Assembly (NCBI GenBank): GCA_027356675.1
Contig: DAHVXO010000012.1
Location: 1 to 13,326, forward strand
Direction of reading: 5' to 3'
Length of the DNA: 13,326 nt
Source of the DNA: Symbiobacteriaceae bacterium
GTDB taxonomy: Bacteria; Bacillota_E; Symbiobacteriia; Symbiobacteriales; Symbiobacteriaceae
Part shown: positions 1 through 6,914 of the stretch, in pieces
Position numbering within the stretch: position 1 is the stretch's first letter
How the letters are laid out: every line of letters begins with the position of its first letter
The notes under the pieces: generated by a model
Seen by the model: the letters and a program-made list of their open reading frames with translations, nothing else
Databases searched by the model: none
Told to the model about the DNA's origin: nothing
Program-made: the position numbers and the translations under genes

Positions 1-808
1 TCGCCTCGCCCTGCGGGTAACCCGCCCGCAGGAACCCCCGTTGCACGATTCCGACGTCCAGCAGGCTGAGCAGGGGCATTGAGACGCTCCCCACGGTCAC
101 CGGCCAGGCCAGGCGGACCAGCCGCCGCACCAGGCGGGAGGTGGGTTCGGGCCCGAACACGTCCGGCTCATCCTCCCGGCGAATCTGCCGGTAAATGTAG
201 ACGATGTACACCACGGAAACCACGGCCCCCGCCGTAATGCCCAGCGCAGCGCCCCCCGCCGCTGCGTCCTTGCCGAATGCCGCTAGCAGGAAGGCGGCCC
301 CCAGGGTGACCACGACCTTCGTGCACTGTTCTAACAGACTCGCCGTGGCGCTGGGAGTCATCAGCTTGCGCCCCTGCAGGTAGTTCCGGTAGACCGAGTC
401 GATCGCGAAAAGCGGCACTGCGGGAGCCACCGCCACCAGCGCCCAGTATACACGGTGTTCGCCCAGCAGGCGCGCCAAAATGGGCGCCCCAGCGAGTAAG
501 ACCGCTGCGGCCGCCCCGCCGGCGGCGGTCGTGTACGTCAGTGCGAGCCGCAGCACCTGCTCCGCCACCGCCCGGCGGCCCTTGGCGGTATGCTCGGCCA
601 CCAGGTTCTGCACGGCGACGGGCACGCCCCCTGCCGCAATGTGGAAGAGGGCATAAAAGGCGGGCAACGCCATCTGATAGATGCCCAGCCCCTCGGAGTC
701 AAGCAGGCGGGTGAGCGGGATGCGGACGAGCAGGTTCGAAACCTTGATGATCAGCCCGGCAGCGGCCAGCGCCGCCGCGCCGCGAAACAGAGACTCCTTG
801 CGGCTCAC
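1..808 (-). CDS. SpoVB/MATE-like polysaccharide flippase, N-terminal part (runs off the window)
   Basis: Reading the minus strand from a GTG at 808 gives 269 open codons that continue past base 1, so the C-terminus is missing. The start is supported by a GGGGAGGGG-type ribosome binding site just upstream. The protein opens MSRKESLFRGAAAL and then shows NLLVRIPLTRLL and EGLGIYQMALPAF, followed by repeated hydrophobic segments. This pattern is typical of the polysaccharide biosynthesis / MATE-like membrane family that includes stage V sporulation protein B and MurJ-type lipid II flippases. Known members have 12-14 membrane segments and move lipid-linked sugar precursors across the cytoplasmic membrane. 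It lies downstream of the amino acid importer but behind a hairpin terminator, so it is probably a separate unit. Family assignment is fairly sure; a specific sporulation role is only inferred. Confidence 0.82.
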   Translation of the reverse strand, partial: MSRKESLFRGAAALAAAGLIIKVSNLLVRIPLTRLLDSEGLGIYQMALPAFYALFHIAAGGVPVAVQNLVAEHTAKGRRAVAEQVLRLALTYTTAAGGAAAAVLLAGAPILARLLGEHRVYWALVAVAPAVPLFAIDSVYRNYLQGRKLMTPSATASLLEQCTKVVVTLGAAFLLAAFGKDAAAGGAALGITAGAVVSVVYIVYIYRQIRREDEPDVFGPEPTSRLVRRLVRLAWPVTVGSVSMPLLSLLDVGIVQRGFLRAGYPQGEA

Positions 809-852
809 GCCCCTCCCCCCTTGGGGACAAGGGTATGCAAGAACCCATAACA

Positions 853-890
853 AGAGTACGGGACCGGCCGCAAGGCCCGTCCCGTACTCT
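853..890 (-). terminator. Hairpin terminator after the amino acid importer operon
   Basis: AGAGTACGGGA (853-863) pairs perfectly with TCCCGTACTCT (880-890), an 11-bp stem with a GC-rich loop that can pair further. On the minus strand the stem starts inside the TAG stop codon (889-891) of the second permease gene. The run of T after the stem is short and interrupted, so termination may be incomplete and some read-through into the SpoVB-like gene is possible. Confidence 0.7.
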
Positions 891-1548
891 AGAAACTCTG
901 CAGAGCCGTTCGCCGCTCCAGATACCGCGCCCAGCGCCCGAGCAGTGAGCAGATCAGGTAGTAGACCAGGGCGATAAAGCCGAAGATCGCAAAGAATTGC
1001 GACGTGCTGCCGTACTGGCCCATGATGATCATGCCCTTGCCCGTCAGTTCCTCCACCCCGACGACCCAGACATACGACGTATCCTTGACCACCGTGATGA
1101 ACTGGCTGACCATCGGCGGAATCATTTTCCGCAGCGCCTGCGGCAAGACGATATGGCGGAGCGTCTGTACGTAAGAGAAGCCCTGGGAGCGGGCGGCCTC
1201 CCACTGGCCCTTATCGACGGAGTTGAGGCCCCCCCGCACCACCTCGGCCAGAATCGCCGACGTGAAGACCGTCAACGCGGCAATACCGGAATTGACGGGC
1301 CTGAGGCCGCTGACAAACCGAGCGAACAGGACGAGCAGAAGCAGAGGCGAGTTTCGAATCGCTTCCACGTAAAAGCCCGCCAGACGACTCAAGATCGGGT
1401 GCCGGGTATAGCGAGCCACGCCGATGAGGGTACCGAAAACAAAGCTCAGCAGGATCGAGACAATCGCCATTTGCAGAGTGATCAGCAGGCCCTTGCCCAT
1501 GAACAGGAAGAGATGCGGCTGGAGCAGGTCTGTGAGCGTCCCGTTCAA
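889..1548 (-). CDS. Polar amino acid ABC importer, second permease subunit
   Basis: This 219-residue integral membrane protein is the second of two permeases in a polar amino acid (PAAT-type) ABC importer. It has several hydrophobic segments and the cytoplasmic EAA loop that docks on the ATPase, seen as GQWEAARSQGFSYVQTLRHI followed by VLPQALRKMIPP. EAIRNSPLLLL matches the conserved E-x-I-R-x-[NT]-P-L-L element of the GlnP/HisM family. The start is a TTG whose last two bases lie in the TGA stop of the preceding permease (TTGA overlap), with GGAGG ten bases upstream inside that gene; this implies translational coupling. An internal ATG at codon 17 has no comparable ribosome site. It probably forms a heterodimer with the neighbouring permease. 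The substrate cannot be read from the sequence. Confidence 0.93.
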   Translation of the reverse strand: MNGTLTDLLQPHLFLFMGKGLLITLQMAIVSILLSFVFGTLIGVARYTRHPILSRLAGFYVEAIRNSPLLLLVLFARFVSGLRPVNSGIAALTVFTSAILAEVVRGGLNSVDKGQWEAARSQGFSYVQTLRHIVLPQALRKMIPPMVSQFITVVKDTSYVWVVGVEELTGKGMIIMGQYGSTSQFFAIFGFIALVYYLICSLLGRWARYLERRTALQSF

Positions 1549-2234
1549 ACCGCCTTCACCTCCCCACCGCGGGACTTCGCCACCCGTGCCTCCAGGCGCC
1601 GGGCGTAAGTCGCCAGCGGGAAGCAGAGCAGGAAGTAGATCACCCAGACGGCCAGATACGCGGGGCCGTAGTAGCCAGTTTCAGCCGACCAGGAGTCGGC
1701 CCGGTGCATCAGGTCCCACCCCGAGATGGTCGCCAGAATGGCCGAGTTCTTGATCAGCGAGACCGCCTGGTTCGTCAGCGGCGGCAGCACCACCTGGACT
1801 GCCTGCGGCAAGATCACATGCCGCATGGCCCCCCAATGCGTGAATCCCTGGGAGAAGGCAGCCTCCATCTGGCCGCGGTGGATGGACTGAATGCCCGCTC
1901 GCACCACTTCAGCCACATAGGCGCCATGATACAGACCCAGGCCCATGACACCGATCCAGAGTGGGGTCGGGTAGATCTTCCAGTGCCCCAGGGCGTAAAA
2001 CAGGAAGATGAACTGCGTGAGCAGCGGCGTGTTCTGGATCAGCTCGATGTAGACGCGGTTCACGAACTTGGCGGGGCGCCAGGGCGACGTCCCAAGGATA
2101 CCGAGGAGGGTCCCCAGGACGAGGGCAAGGACCAGGGCCAGAACCGATGTCGTGATGGTCTGGCCCAGCCCCTTTGCGAACAGCTGCCAGTCGGTGAACA
2201 GCGCCTGCCACTTGAACCAGGCGAACCTGTTCAC
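1545..2234 (-). CDS. Polar amino acid ABC importer, first permease subunit
   Basis: This 229-residue membrane permease is paired with the downstream permease to form the translocation channel of an amino acid importer. Recognisable elements are IELIQNTPLLTQ, the HGAYVAEVVRAGIQS segment, and the EAA loop GQMEAAFSQGFTHWGAMRH followed by VILPQAVQVVLPP, all typical of the His/Glu/Gln/Arg/opine permease family. Length is normal. It starts with a GTG three bases after the TAA of the binding-protein gene. Its own ribosome site is weak, so translation is probably coupled to that gene. The 3' end overlaps the next permease. Two different permeases fit known heterodimeric PAAT importers. Confidence 0.94.
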   Translation of the reverse strand: MNRFAWFKWQALFTDWQLFAKGLGQTITTSVLALVLALVLGTLLGILGTSPWRPAKFVNRVYIELIQNTPLLTQFIFLFYALGHWKIYPTPLWIGVMGLGLYHGAYVAEVVRAGIQSIHRGQMEAAFSQGFTHWGAMRHVILPQAVQVVLPPLTNQAVSLIKNSAILATISGWDLMHRADSWSAETGYYGPAYLAVWVIYFLLCFPLATYARRLEARVAKSRGGEVKAV

Positions 2235-2237
2235 CTG

Positions 2238-3038
2238 TTATTTGATACCCCACTTCTTAAGCAGCTTGTCGATGTCGCCGTTCTTCTTCATCCGATTGAC
2301 AACGTCGTTGACCAGCTTGGCCAACTCCTTATTGTCGAGCTTAGTGGCGGCGCCATAATCCTGCGGTGAGAAGGCGTCAGGCAGAACCGTGGTCTTGTCA
2401 TCGACATAGCCAAACAGGATCGACTTGTCGACGGAAAAAGCGTCCACGCGGCCAGCGTCCAATGCAGCCTTGATTTCGGGATAGGAGGTGAACTCCAGGA
2501 ACTCCACCTTGACGCCTGCCTTGTCCGCTTCGGCCTGGACGGCCTTCTTGGTTGTGGCGGCCTGGGCCACGCCCACCTTCTTGCCGTTCAGGTCTTTGAT
2601 ACTCTTGGGTCCGTCCTTCTTCACCAGGAAGCCCACGCTGTCCGTGAAGTACGCGTCGGTGAAATTCCAGCTCTTCTTGCGCTCTTCGGTGATGGTGAAG
2701 GTCGCCACCACGAGATCGACCTCGCCGTTGTCCAGCGCCGGGCCGCGAGTCTTGGCGTTGACGCCGGTCAGCTCGATCTTCTTCTCATCGCCCAGGATCT
2801 CCTTGGCGATGGCCCGGACGAGGTCGATCTCAAACCCGTCAATCTTCTCCGTCTTGGGGTCCTTGTAGCCAAACTTCGGCACGTCGATCTTCACGCCAGC
2901 CTTGAGGACTCCGCGTGACTTGATCGCCTTGATCTCGGGAGCGTCGGCATTAGCGCTGGACTTTGCGCTGCCGCACCCCGCAACTACCCCCATGACCATC
3001 ATGCCGGCCAAAACAAATGCAAGAATCTTCTTCACCAT
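2238..3038 (-). CDS. Amino acid ABC importer, substrate-binding lipoprotein
   Basis: This 266-residue extracellular receptor captures an amino acid and delivers it to the membrane permeases. The N-terminus is a lipoprotein signal peptide (positively charged MVKK, a hydrophobic core, then the lipobox VVAGC with the lipidated cysteine at residue 22), so it is anchored to the outer face of the membrane. The rest is a two-lobed periplasmic-binding-protein type II fold: RGVLKAGVKIDVPKFGY near the mature start, IDGFEIDLVRAIAKEI, then VDLVVATFTITEERKKSWNF, which is the ligand-binding stretch of family 3 receptors. It resembles glutamate/glutamine receptors of the GlnH/PEB1a type, but specificity cannot be fixed. 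The ATG start has AAAGGGGG a few bases upstream. It sits between the ATPase gene and the permease genes of the same importer. Confidence 0.94.
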   Translation of the reverse strand: MVKKILAFVLAGMMVMGVVAGCGSAKSSANADAPEIKAIKSRGVLKAGVKIDVPKFGYKDPKTEKIDGFEIDLVRAIAKEILGDEKKIELTGVNAKTRGPALDNGEVDLVVATFTITEERKKSWNFTDAYFTDSVGFLVKKDGPKSIKDLNGKKVGVAQAATTKKAVQAEADKAGVKVEFLEFTSYPEIKAALDAGRVDAFSVDKSILFGYVDDKTTVLPDAFSPQDYGAATKLDNKELAKLVNDVVNRMKKNGDIDKLLKKWGIK

Positions 3039-3067
3039 CAGGGACCCCCTTTGTCTGTGCTTGATAA

Positions 3068-3085
3068 CGGAGCCTCCCGGCCCCG
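3068..3085 (-). other. Intercistronic hairpin between importer ATPase and binding-protein genes
   Basis: In the 58-base gap before the binding-protein gene, the minus strand reads CGGGGCC, loop GGGA, GGCTCCG: a 7-bp stem with one G-T pair. No real T-run follows it. Such stems between importer genes can protect mRNA ends or partly terminate, which adjusts the amount of receptor against ATPase. That role is inferred. Confidence 0.4.
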
Positions 3086-3096
3086 ATACCTACCGT

Positions 3097-3822
3097 TTAC
3101 CGCAGAATCCGGCTCAGGAACAGCTTGGTCCGGTCGTGGGTCGGATTGGTGAAGAAGTGCTCGGGCGGACCTGCCTCGAGAATCTCCCCCTCATCCATGA
3201 AGATGACCCGTTCGGCGACCTGGCGGGCAAAGCCCATCTCGTGGGTGACGACGACCATGGTGATGCCCTCACGGGCCAGGCCCACCATCACGTCCAGCAC
3301 TTCCTGGATCATTTCGGGGTCCAGGGCGGAGGTGGGCTCATCGAAGAGCATGATCTTGGGCTTCATGTTGAGTGCCCGGGCGATGGCCACCCGCTGCTGC
3401 TGCCCGCCCGAGAGCTGGGCCGGGTAGGCGCCGGCTTTGCGGGCAAGTCCGACCCGCTCCAGATACAGGCGACCGGATTCTTCGGCCTCGGCCTTGGAGA
3501 GTCCCTTGATCAGGATCGGCGCAAGGGTCACGTTCTCCAGTACAGTCTTGTGCGGATACAGGTTGAACTGCTGAAAGACCATGCCGATGGACTGCCGCAC
3601 CGTCTGAATCGGTGCGCCAGGGGCGGTCACTTCCACGCCGTCAACGATCACCTTGCCGCTGCTGGGCCGCTCCAGGAGGTTCATGCAGCGGATCAGCGTA
3701 CTCTTGCCCGAACCGCTGGGACCGATCACCACGACCTTCTCGGCGGAGCCGACGGTCAGGTTGATCCCCTTGAGCACGTGGAGGTGACCGAAGTGCTTAT
3801 GGACATCACTCATCTGGATCAC
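3097..3822 (-). CDS. glnQ: Polar amino acid ABC importer, ATP-binding subunit (GlnQ type)
   Basis: This 241-residue cytoplasmic ATPase powers the amino acid importer. Motifs in order: Walker [10 protein letters not shown] at residues 34-42, Q-loop Q84/Q85 in [10 protein letters not shown], signature LSGGQ at 137-141, Walker B IMLFDE at 157-162 with D-loop SALD, and H-loop histidine 194 in [10 protein letters not shown]. All catalytic positions are intact. FQQFNLYPH and THEMGFA are characteristic of the GlnQ/ArtP/HisP group. The start used is the GTG giving MIQMSDV, with GGGGGAG eleven bases upstream; an ATG three codons later is possible. It is the first gene of the importer unit. The upstream region holds a 12-bp palindrome that may be an operator. 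Confidence 0.95.
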   Translation of the reverse strand: MIQMSDVHKHFGHLHVLKGINLTVGSAEKVVVIGPSGSGKSTLIRCMNLLERPSSGKVIVDGVEVTAPGAPIQTVRQSIGMVFQQFNLYPHKTVLENVTLAPILIKGLSKAEAEESGRLYLERVGLARKAGAYPAQLSGGQQQRVAIARALNMKPKIMLFDEPTSALDPEMIQEVLDVMVGLAREGITMVVVTHEMGFARQVAERVIFMDEGEILEAGPPEHFFTNPTHDRTKLFLSRILR

Positions 3823-3858
3823 TGGTGCGCTCGCTCCCCCATCGGTTCCGCGTATGAA

Positions 3859-3870
3859 GAATGATCATTC
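3859..3870. promoter_or_regulatory. Perfect 12-bp palindrome upstream of the importer, possible ArgR-type operator
   Basis: GAATGATCATTC is a perfect palindrome ending 37 bp before the GTG start of the importer ATPase. Its GAAT-N4-ATTC core matches the core of known ArgR/AhrC boxes (TGAAT-N4-ATTCA), but the outer T and A are replaced by A and G. A single imperfect box is weak evidence, so the regulator is inferred. No convincing -35/-10 pair was found around it. Confidence 0.35.
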
Positions 3871-3948
3871 GATAGGGTTGGAAGTTTATCCTTTGTCATT
3901 GTAATCATAAGCCATTGCCTTTTTCCGGAAGTCGCAGGAGTGCGCGCA

Positions 3949-3974
3949 AGAAGCAGGACGGCCGCCCTGCTTCT
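3949..3974 (-). terminator. Possible terminator after the SLH protein gene
   Basis: AGAAGCAGG (3949-3957) pairs with CCTGCTTCT (3966-3974), a perfect 9-bp stem with an 8-base GC-rich loop, starting about 18 bases past the stop of the SLH gene on the minus strand. The following sequence lacks a proper T-run, so it may be a weak terminator or an mRNA 3'-end stabiliser. Confidence 0.45.
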
Positions 3975-3992
3975 CGACGTCTTGGGGGTTCG

Positions 3993-4901
3993 TCAGTTCT
4001 GGCGCATGGGACGGGTAAGCTGCCAGACCCGGTAGATCGCCACTGCCGCCTGCGCTCGGGTCGTGACGTCCAGTGGCCGGAAGGACCCATCCTCGAAGCC
4101 AACGATGACGCCCGCCCGGACGGCCAGATTCAACTCGGTCCGTGCCCAGTCGGGCAGGCTGCTCTCGTCCGTGAAGCGCCTGGGGTTCCCGGTGGGCTGA
4201 TCGTTGCGGAACTGCAAGGCCCGGCCTAGCAGGACCGCCATCTGCAACCGGTTGACCGGCTCGTTGGCCTGGAAGGTCCCGTCATCGAAGCCGCTGATCA
4301 GCCCGTGATGGACGGCGGCAGCGACGTAGCCACGCGCCCAGACGGGGATCGCAGCCGCGTCCCGGAACAGCAGCACCGCGCCTTCCTCCGGCTGGAGGCT
4401 CAGGCCGAGAACCAGGAGCTTCGCAAACTCGGCACGGGTGACGCGCAAGCCGGGGCCGAAGAGCCCTGGTGCGATGCCGTTCACGATACCCAGGGTGGCC
4501 AGCACCTCCACATCGTTCTGGGCCCAGTGGTTATCGACGTCGGCGAAAGAGACGTCGGCACGGAAGCTGTCCCGGTCGGCCGAAGTGGTGGCGCCGTCCT
4601 TCTTGGCGTAGCTGACGATGTGGTTCTCGCCCCGGTCCAGATGGACCTCAGCCCAGTAGATGTTGCCGTCCGGGGTCCCCGTGGCCTCGAGGCGCCCGTT
4701 GACCCGGACGTCGATGGTGGCGCCGGGCGTATGGATGCCGCGGACGATAATGGTGTGTTCGCGCGTCACCGGGGGCAGGAAACCGAGCGTAATGTAGAGC
4801 TCATTGTTGAGGACCGGAGCCGGGACGGTGGCGATGGCGGCAGGCGGGAGCAGCGCCGCAAGCATCACCAAGAGAATTCCTACGGCGAGCGTTCGTTTCA
4901 C
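3993..4901 (-). CDS. Secreted protein with beta-rich N-terminal region and three SLH domains
   Basis: This exported protein of about 302 residues probably binds the cell wall. After MKRT comes a hydrophobic signal peptide ending near PPAAIA. Residues of roughly 30-125 look like an Ig-like or cohesin-type beta domain (TREHTIIVRGIHTPGATIDV, then VHLDRGENHI). Three SLH domains follow, opening FADVDNHWAQ, FRDAAAIPVWA and FTDESSLPDWA, each with a GI/GLI-x-G-x-D/P-G-x-F turn and an R-A or R-L-Q motif. SLH triplets are known to bind pyruvylated secondary wall polymer. The GTG at 4901 is preferred because AAGGAGGT is only one base from the GTG at 4910 but ten bases from this one; the longer form (to 4910) adds three residues. 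It has no enzymatic domain, and its partner is unknown. Confidence 0.88.
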   Translation of the reverse strand: MKRTLAVGILLVMLAALLPPAAIATVPAPVLNNELYITLGFLPPVTREHTIIVRGIHTPGATIDVRVNGRLEATGTPDGNIYWAEVHLDRGENHIVSYAKKDGATTSADRDSFRADVSFADVDNHWAQNDVEVLATLGIVNGIAPGLFGPGLRVTRAEFAKLLVLGLSLQPEEGAVLLFRDAAAIPVWARGYVAAAVHHGLISGFDDGTFQANEPVNRLQMAVLLGRALQFRNDQPTGNPRRFTDESSLPDWARTELNLAVRAGVIVGFEDGSFRPLDVTTRAQAAVAIYRVWQLTRPMRQN

Positions 4902-4980
4902 CTGATTCACGACCTCCTTGGGCGGTTGCTTCTACTACGGAATACGAACGTTACGGCCACCTGTTCGATTCCCGCCCAGG

Positions 4981-5013
4981 AAAATGAAAAACCCGCCGGA
5001 TATTCCGACAGGC
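4981..5013 (-). terminator. Intrinsic terminator after the ABC exporter pair
   Basis: On the minus strand GCCTGTCGG, loop AATAT, CCGGCGGGT forms a 9-bp stem with three G-T pairs, followed at once by TTTTTCATTTT. It lies about 60 bases past the stop codon of the second exporter gene and before the SLH gene, so it should end the exporter transcript and separate the two units. Confidence 0.75.
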
Positions 5014-5072
5014 AGTTTTCCCAAGCACGACCCCATCGATGGCAAAAATGAATGGCCCAGTCCCCAACGTGA

Positions 5073-6914
5073 CTAGTGAATCGTGGCCTCACGGGCTTCC
5101 TCACTCTCGAGCGCCTTGAACTGCCCGAGGTAGACGTCGGCGTACTTGCCGCCCAGGTCCAGCAGCTCGGTATGCGTGCCCTCCTCCACTACCCTACCAT
5201 CATCGATGAAGTAAATGCGGTCGGCGCTGCGGATGGTCGAGAGGCGGTGCGCGATCACGAAGGAGGTCCGACCGCGCAAGAGGGTCTTCAACGCGGTCTG
5301 AATGATCTGCTCGGTATACGTATCGATATTCGATGTAGCCTCATCGAGAATCAGCAGGGCCGGGTCGGCGCAGAGCGCCCGGGCGAAGGCGATCAACTGG
5401 CGCTGACCGACCGAGAGCTTGCTCCCGCGCTCCTGGACCTCGGTCTTGTACCCCTGGGACATCCGGGCGATGAACTCGTGCGCCCCCACCGCGACCGCTG
5501 CCGCCTCGACCTCGGCATCGGTGGCCTCGGGCCGTCCGTAGCGGATGTTATCCGCGATGGTACCGGAAAAGAGGAAGGTGTCCTGCAACACGACGCCCAG
5601 CTGGGAGCGCCAGGAGCCCTGGGACACAGATCTGAGGTCGTGCCCGTCCACGGTGACCTGCCCGGCCTGCGGGTCGTAGAAGCGCCCCAGCAGGTTGATG
5701 ATGCTGGACTTGCCGGCCCCGGTCGGCCCCACCAGCGCGATCATCTGCCCGGGCTCGGCCTCCAGGTGAATGCCCTTGAGTACCAGGTGGTCCGGGACAT
5801 ACCCGAAGCTGACGTTCTCGAAGCGAACACGCCCCATGGCGCGCGGCATGTCATAGGCCTCGGGATGGTCCATTACCTCTGGTTGCTGGTCCAGCACCTC
5901 CACCACGCGCTCCGCCGAGACGATGGCTGCCTGGAATACGTTGTAGACCTGGCTCAGATCCCGCACGGGCTGGAAGAACCGGTTCAGGTAGAGAATGAAC
6001 GCCGCCACCTGACCCACCGTGACCCCGGGCACCCCGTCGCGCAGCAGCACACCTCCATACCAGAGCACGAGCGTGACCCCGAAGGCCGCCACCACTTCGA
6101 TGCTGGGGAAGAACATCGCCAACACGGAGATGGCCTCCATGTTTGCCTGCCGGTTCTGCTCATTGATCTGGCTGAAGCTCTCGTTGTTCTGATCCTCCCG
6201 GGTAAAGGACTGGGTGACCCGGACCCCCGAAATCGATTCGGCCAGGTTGGCATTCAGGTCGGCCGCCTTGCGCCGCATCGCCATAAACGCGGTGCGCATG
6301 CGGGCCTTGAAGTACTGGAGGACCAACAGCAACACGGGGATGGTCACGAAGGCCATCAAGGCGAGCCGCCAGTTCATCTTCAGCATGGTGATGACGATGG
6401 CAACCAGGACCATGGAATCCGCAAAAACGCTGACGAGGCCGGAGGAGACCAGCTGGTTGACGGCGTCCACGTCCGACATCAGCCGGGACATGATGCGCCC
6501 GGTCGCCATGGTATCGTAGAACTTGAAGCTCAGCCGCTGCAGATGGTTGAACATGCGCTCGCGCAGGTCGTAGACAATCCGCTGGCCCACGTAGGAGACC
6601 ACGTAGGTCTGGCCATAGCTCGACCACCAGTTGAGCAGGGCGGTCGCCACGAAGGCCAGGGCGACCCAGTTGAGGCCGGTGGTATTGCGTTGCTTGATGA
6701 AGCTGTCGATCGCGATCTCGACCAGGTATGGCCCGACCAGACTGGTGATGGCAGTCGCTGCCATCATCAGAACACCAAGGATCAGCCGCCCGAGATAGGG
6801 TCGCACGAACTGGAACAGGCGCCGGTATAGCTGGGGATCGACGTCACGCAGAGCGATGTCCTGGGTGTCGAGGCGCAGGCCGCCGGGGCCGGCCCGATTC
6901 ATGTGCATGCCCAT
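5073..6914 (-). CDS. ABC exporter half-transporter, canonical-site subunit
   Basis: This 613-residue protein is a membrane domain fused to an ATPase domain, the layout of multidrug/lipid exporters such as BmrCD, LmrCD and TM287/288. Residues of roughly 35-320 hold about six membrane segments. The ATPase domain shows Walker A GPTGAGK ending at K402, VLQDTFLF Q-loop, signature LSVGQ at 500-504, Walker B LLILDE with catalytic E525, and H-loop H556 in IAHRLST. Its own nucleotide site is fully consensus, but its signature has V in place of the usual first G. The ATG overlaps the TGA of the upstream exporter gene by one base, with AAGGGGG before it, so the two should be co-translated. The N-terminal tail (about 25 residues before VDPQLYRRL) is polar. 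The substrate is unknown. Confidence 0.95.
   Translation of the reverse strand: MGMHMNRAGPGGLRLDTQDIALRDVDPQLYRRLFQFVRPYLGRLILGVLMMAATAITSLVGPYLVEIAIDSFIKQRNTTGLNWVALAFVATALLNWWSSYGQTYVVSYVGQRIVYDLRERMFNHLQRLSFKFYDTMATGRIMSRLMSDVDAVNQLVSSGLVSVFADSMVLVAIVITMLKMNWRLALMAFVTIPVLLLVLQYFKARMRTAFMAMRRKAADLNANLAESISGVRVTQSFTREDQNNESFSQINEQNRQANMEAISVLAMFFPSIEVVAAFGVTLVLWYGGVLLRDGVPGVTVGQVAAFILYLNRFFQPVRDLSQVYNVFQAAIVSAERVVEVLDQQPEVMDHPEAYDMPRAMGRVRFENVSFGYVPDHLVLKGIHLEAEPGQMIALVGPTGAGKSSIINLLGRFYDPQAGQVTVDGHDLRSVSQGSWRSQLGVVLQDTFLFSGTIADNIRYGRPEATDAEVEAAAVAVGAHEFIARMSQGYKTEVQERGSKLSVGQRQLIAFARALCADPALLILDEATSNIDTYTEQIIQTALKTLLRGRTSFVIAHRLSTIRSADRIYFIDDGRVVEEGTHTELLDLGGKYADVYLGQFKALESEEAREATIH

Noticed and set aside
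3885..3915. TATGAT as a -10 box for the importer operon
   Set aside because: The hexamer is good, but no -35-like sequence lies 16-18 bases upstream, so I did not call a promoter.
5033..5042. CCATCGATGG palindrome in the exporter-SLH gap
   Set aside because: Short, with no loop to form a hairpin and far from any promoter I could recognise; likely chance.
4907..5104. Minus-strand 65-codon frame between the SLH gene and the exporter
   Set aside because: It spans the exporter terminator and overlaps the ends of both neighbours; no ribosome site or family resemblance was seen.
5076..6830. Plus-strand open frame of 584 codons opposite the exporter gene
   Set aside because: It is antisense to a clearly recognisable ABC exporter, has no recognisable domain, and is rich in His, Asp, Gly and Gln as expected of reverse-strand shadows in high-GC genes.
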